The notes under the pieces: model-generated | Seen by the model: the letters and a program-made list of their open reading frames with translations, nothing else | The model's database searches: none | What the model was told of the DNA's origin: nothing | Shown: positions 62,663 to 64,000 of the stretch, piece after piece | Layout of the letters: the number at the start of each line of letters is the position of its first letter | Numbering within the stretch: position 1 is the first letter of the stretch | Position numbers and translations under genes: made by a program | DNA from: Phymorhynchus buccinoides | Taxonomy: Eukaryota; Mollusca; Gastropoda; Neogastropoda; Raphitomidae | Direction: 5' to 3' | NCBI GenBank assembly: GCA_017654935.2 | Contig: CM065698.1 | Location: 46,856,016-46,920,015, forward strand | Length of the DNA: 64,000 bases

Positions 62663-63752
62663 GGATCAACCCACAAACCAGTGGAGCGCCCGCCAAAATT
62701 GCATTTCTTTACCGAGGAGAGCCAGATAGCTCTCAATTTGTACTTGCTGACTATGGCCACAGACTGTATTGTTTACATAAACGAGATTCTTGAACCACGA
62801 GCCTTGCATGTTTGTGACTTCCTGTATCGTCTTTTAATCTGTAATGTGTCAAAATTGATCAAGTTTTCACGAAGTTATGATTTTTTAAAGTTAAAAATGA
62901 AAATGTTAGTTGTCCGACGAAGAATTTTGGCATTTCTTGAACGGTATCGTAGATGATTAAGGCGATTTTGACTGCTCTTTAGCGAGGTAACTTGTAGAAA
63001 TCGATTGAGTAGAGGTTACAGGATTCATACAGTCTTTGAAGGTCTGAGAAATGGAGTGCCATTTTCAAGTCTTTGGAGATTGGCTTTGGTCTGTGAAAAT
63101 TGTGAAATGGTTTGTGAAAAAGTAATTGATGACGTTTAAAAAAGTCATTGACGCAGTAAAATAGTTTTGGTTTGCTTCCAGAATTAATAAAGAAGCAATT
63201 TAATGTTGCTTATTTTCTGATATCCACTGTTTGACGATCTAGTTCTGTCTAGCAGACTTCCCCCTCGATTTGTCAAGAGTTAGTTCCCTTCCTGGATTCG
63301 CTATATCCGGGTCTTTTGGCTACACCGGTGCAACTTGAGTGATCGTGATTGAAGCAATCGAAGCAAAAGAAGTTGAAAATGCCTGGCAGCTGCCATTTCA
63401 ATGAGAAGTGGCTTGAAAAAGCCGAGTACAAGAAGTGGCTGCGAAAGCTCACTGCTGACAAACAACAGGTGTTCTACACTCAGTGCAAAAAATCGTGAGA
63501 GGTCTTTGAAAATTGGATAAAGGGTCTTTGAAAAGGTCTTTGAAAGTTTGTGAATTTTGATATGAAAAATCTGTATGAACCCTGGACCGTTGATAATATA
63601 CTTTGAAACTCTCGAAGCCAAAATCAATGATCTGACGCCAAAACTGATTGTGAAACCAAATGGCTTCAGTATAGAGATCATGGAGAAACTGTTGTAGGCT
63701 GCACTGTTTGCAAAGCCCTTCTTTGCAACGGACATTGTTTTGCACAATTTCA
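62663..63752 (-). mobile_element. piggyBac-like body element, reverse copy with nested insertion
   Basis: The reverse complement matches the body 33627-34195 (GTGCAAAACAATGTCCGTTG, GATTTTGGCTTCGAGAG, AAGTTACCTCGCTAAA, TTCTTCGTCGGACAACTAA). Interrupted by 63014-63587. Confidence 0.75.
63014..63587 (+). mobile_element. hAT-like element nested in the preceding repeat
   Basis: CAGGATTCATACAG at left and CTGTATGAACCCTG at right are inverted. Contains a short frame (63379-63498) beginning MPGSCHFNEKWLEKAEYKKW, the same FQ/FN..WL motif class as at 55229, ending with a CKKS stop. Confidence 0.7.
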
Positions 63753-63860
63753 TGACACCTTACTTATTAATGTTCTTTCAGTTATGTTGTATCTCTGTCA
63801 TGTTGTTGCACCTAACCTGAATTTAGTATACTTGAAACTTGAACTTATACATGTTTATTT

Positions 63861-63886
63861 TTCTCTCTCTCTCTCTCTCTCATCTC

Positions 63887-63940
<54 letters not shown>

Positions 63941-63954
63941 CTCATCTCTCTCTC

Positions 63955-64000
<46 letters not shown>
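63861..64000. repeat. (CT)n microsatellite at the window end
   Basis: (CT)n with ATCT interruptions continuing to the last base. Confidence 0.95.

Overview
The window is animal nuclear DNA, most likely from a marine mollusc (probably a gastropod). The evidence is long GT-AG introns, very abundant (GT)n/(CT)n microsatellites, tRNA-derived SINEs, a CR1/L2-type LINE, dense MITEs, and an intronless rhodopsin-class receptor of the kind that is expanded in lophotrochozoans. The species cannot be fixed from the sequence alone. There is no sign of prokaryotic organisation.

Layout. 1-8.8 kb is intergenic: a hairpin MITE, a SINE, a 974-bp tandem duplication, a decayed coding-like region and a foldback element. 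An intronless GPCR lies at 8,873-9,973 (+). 10-14 kb is repeat-rich and ends at a scaffold gap of exactly 500 N (14,015-14,514). 14.5-27.7 kb is one giant inverted repeat (arms 14,515-21,015 and 21,127-27,740). The right arm carries the 3' half of a secreted protein gene: half a C-type lectin domain, a Thr/Pro mucin-like exon, and a terminal antistasin-type domain. The left arm is the same sequence inverted but full of small indels. Both arms hold nine copies of a 109-bp repeat with the same variant copies in the same order, so the inverted repeat is best explained as an assembly fold-back next to the gap.

30.6-61.2 kb holds a procollagen-lysine 2-oxoglutarate 5-dioxygenase (PLOD) gene on the + strand. 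Eighteen exons, all with GT-AG introns, join in frame to 676 codons. They cover the signal peptide, the glycosyltransferase domain (DxxD and His), the middle region and the first part of the dioxygenase domain (HxD). The terminal exon, with the second iron ligand, lies beyond the window. Upstream are a CCAAT box and a perfect three-unit heat-shock element.

Two things stand out in the PLOD introns. First, six of the 18 exons (3, 8, 12, 13, 17, 18) have one or more partial, mostly broken tandem copies beside them, usually copied together with a splice junction. Second, the introns are packed with mobile elements nested inside one another at TTAA or TA targets, several within 10-60 bp of splice sites. 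61.2-64 kb is transposon debris ending in a (CT)n tract.
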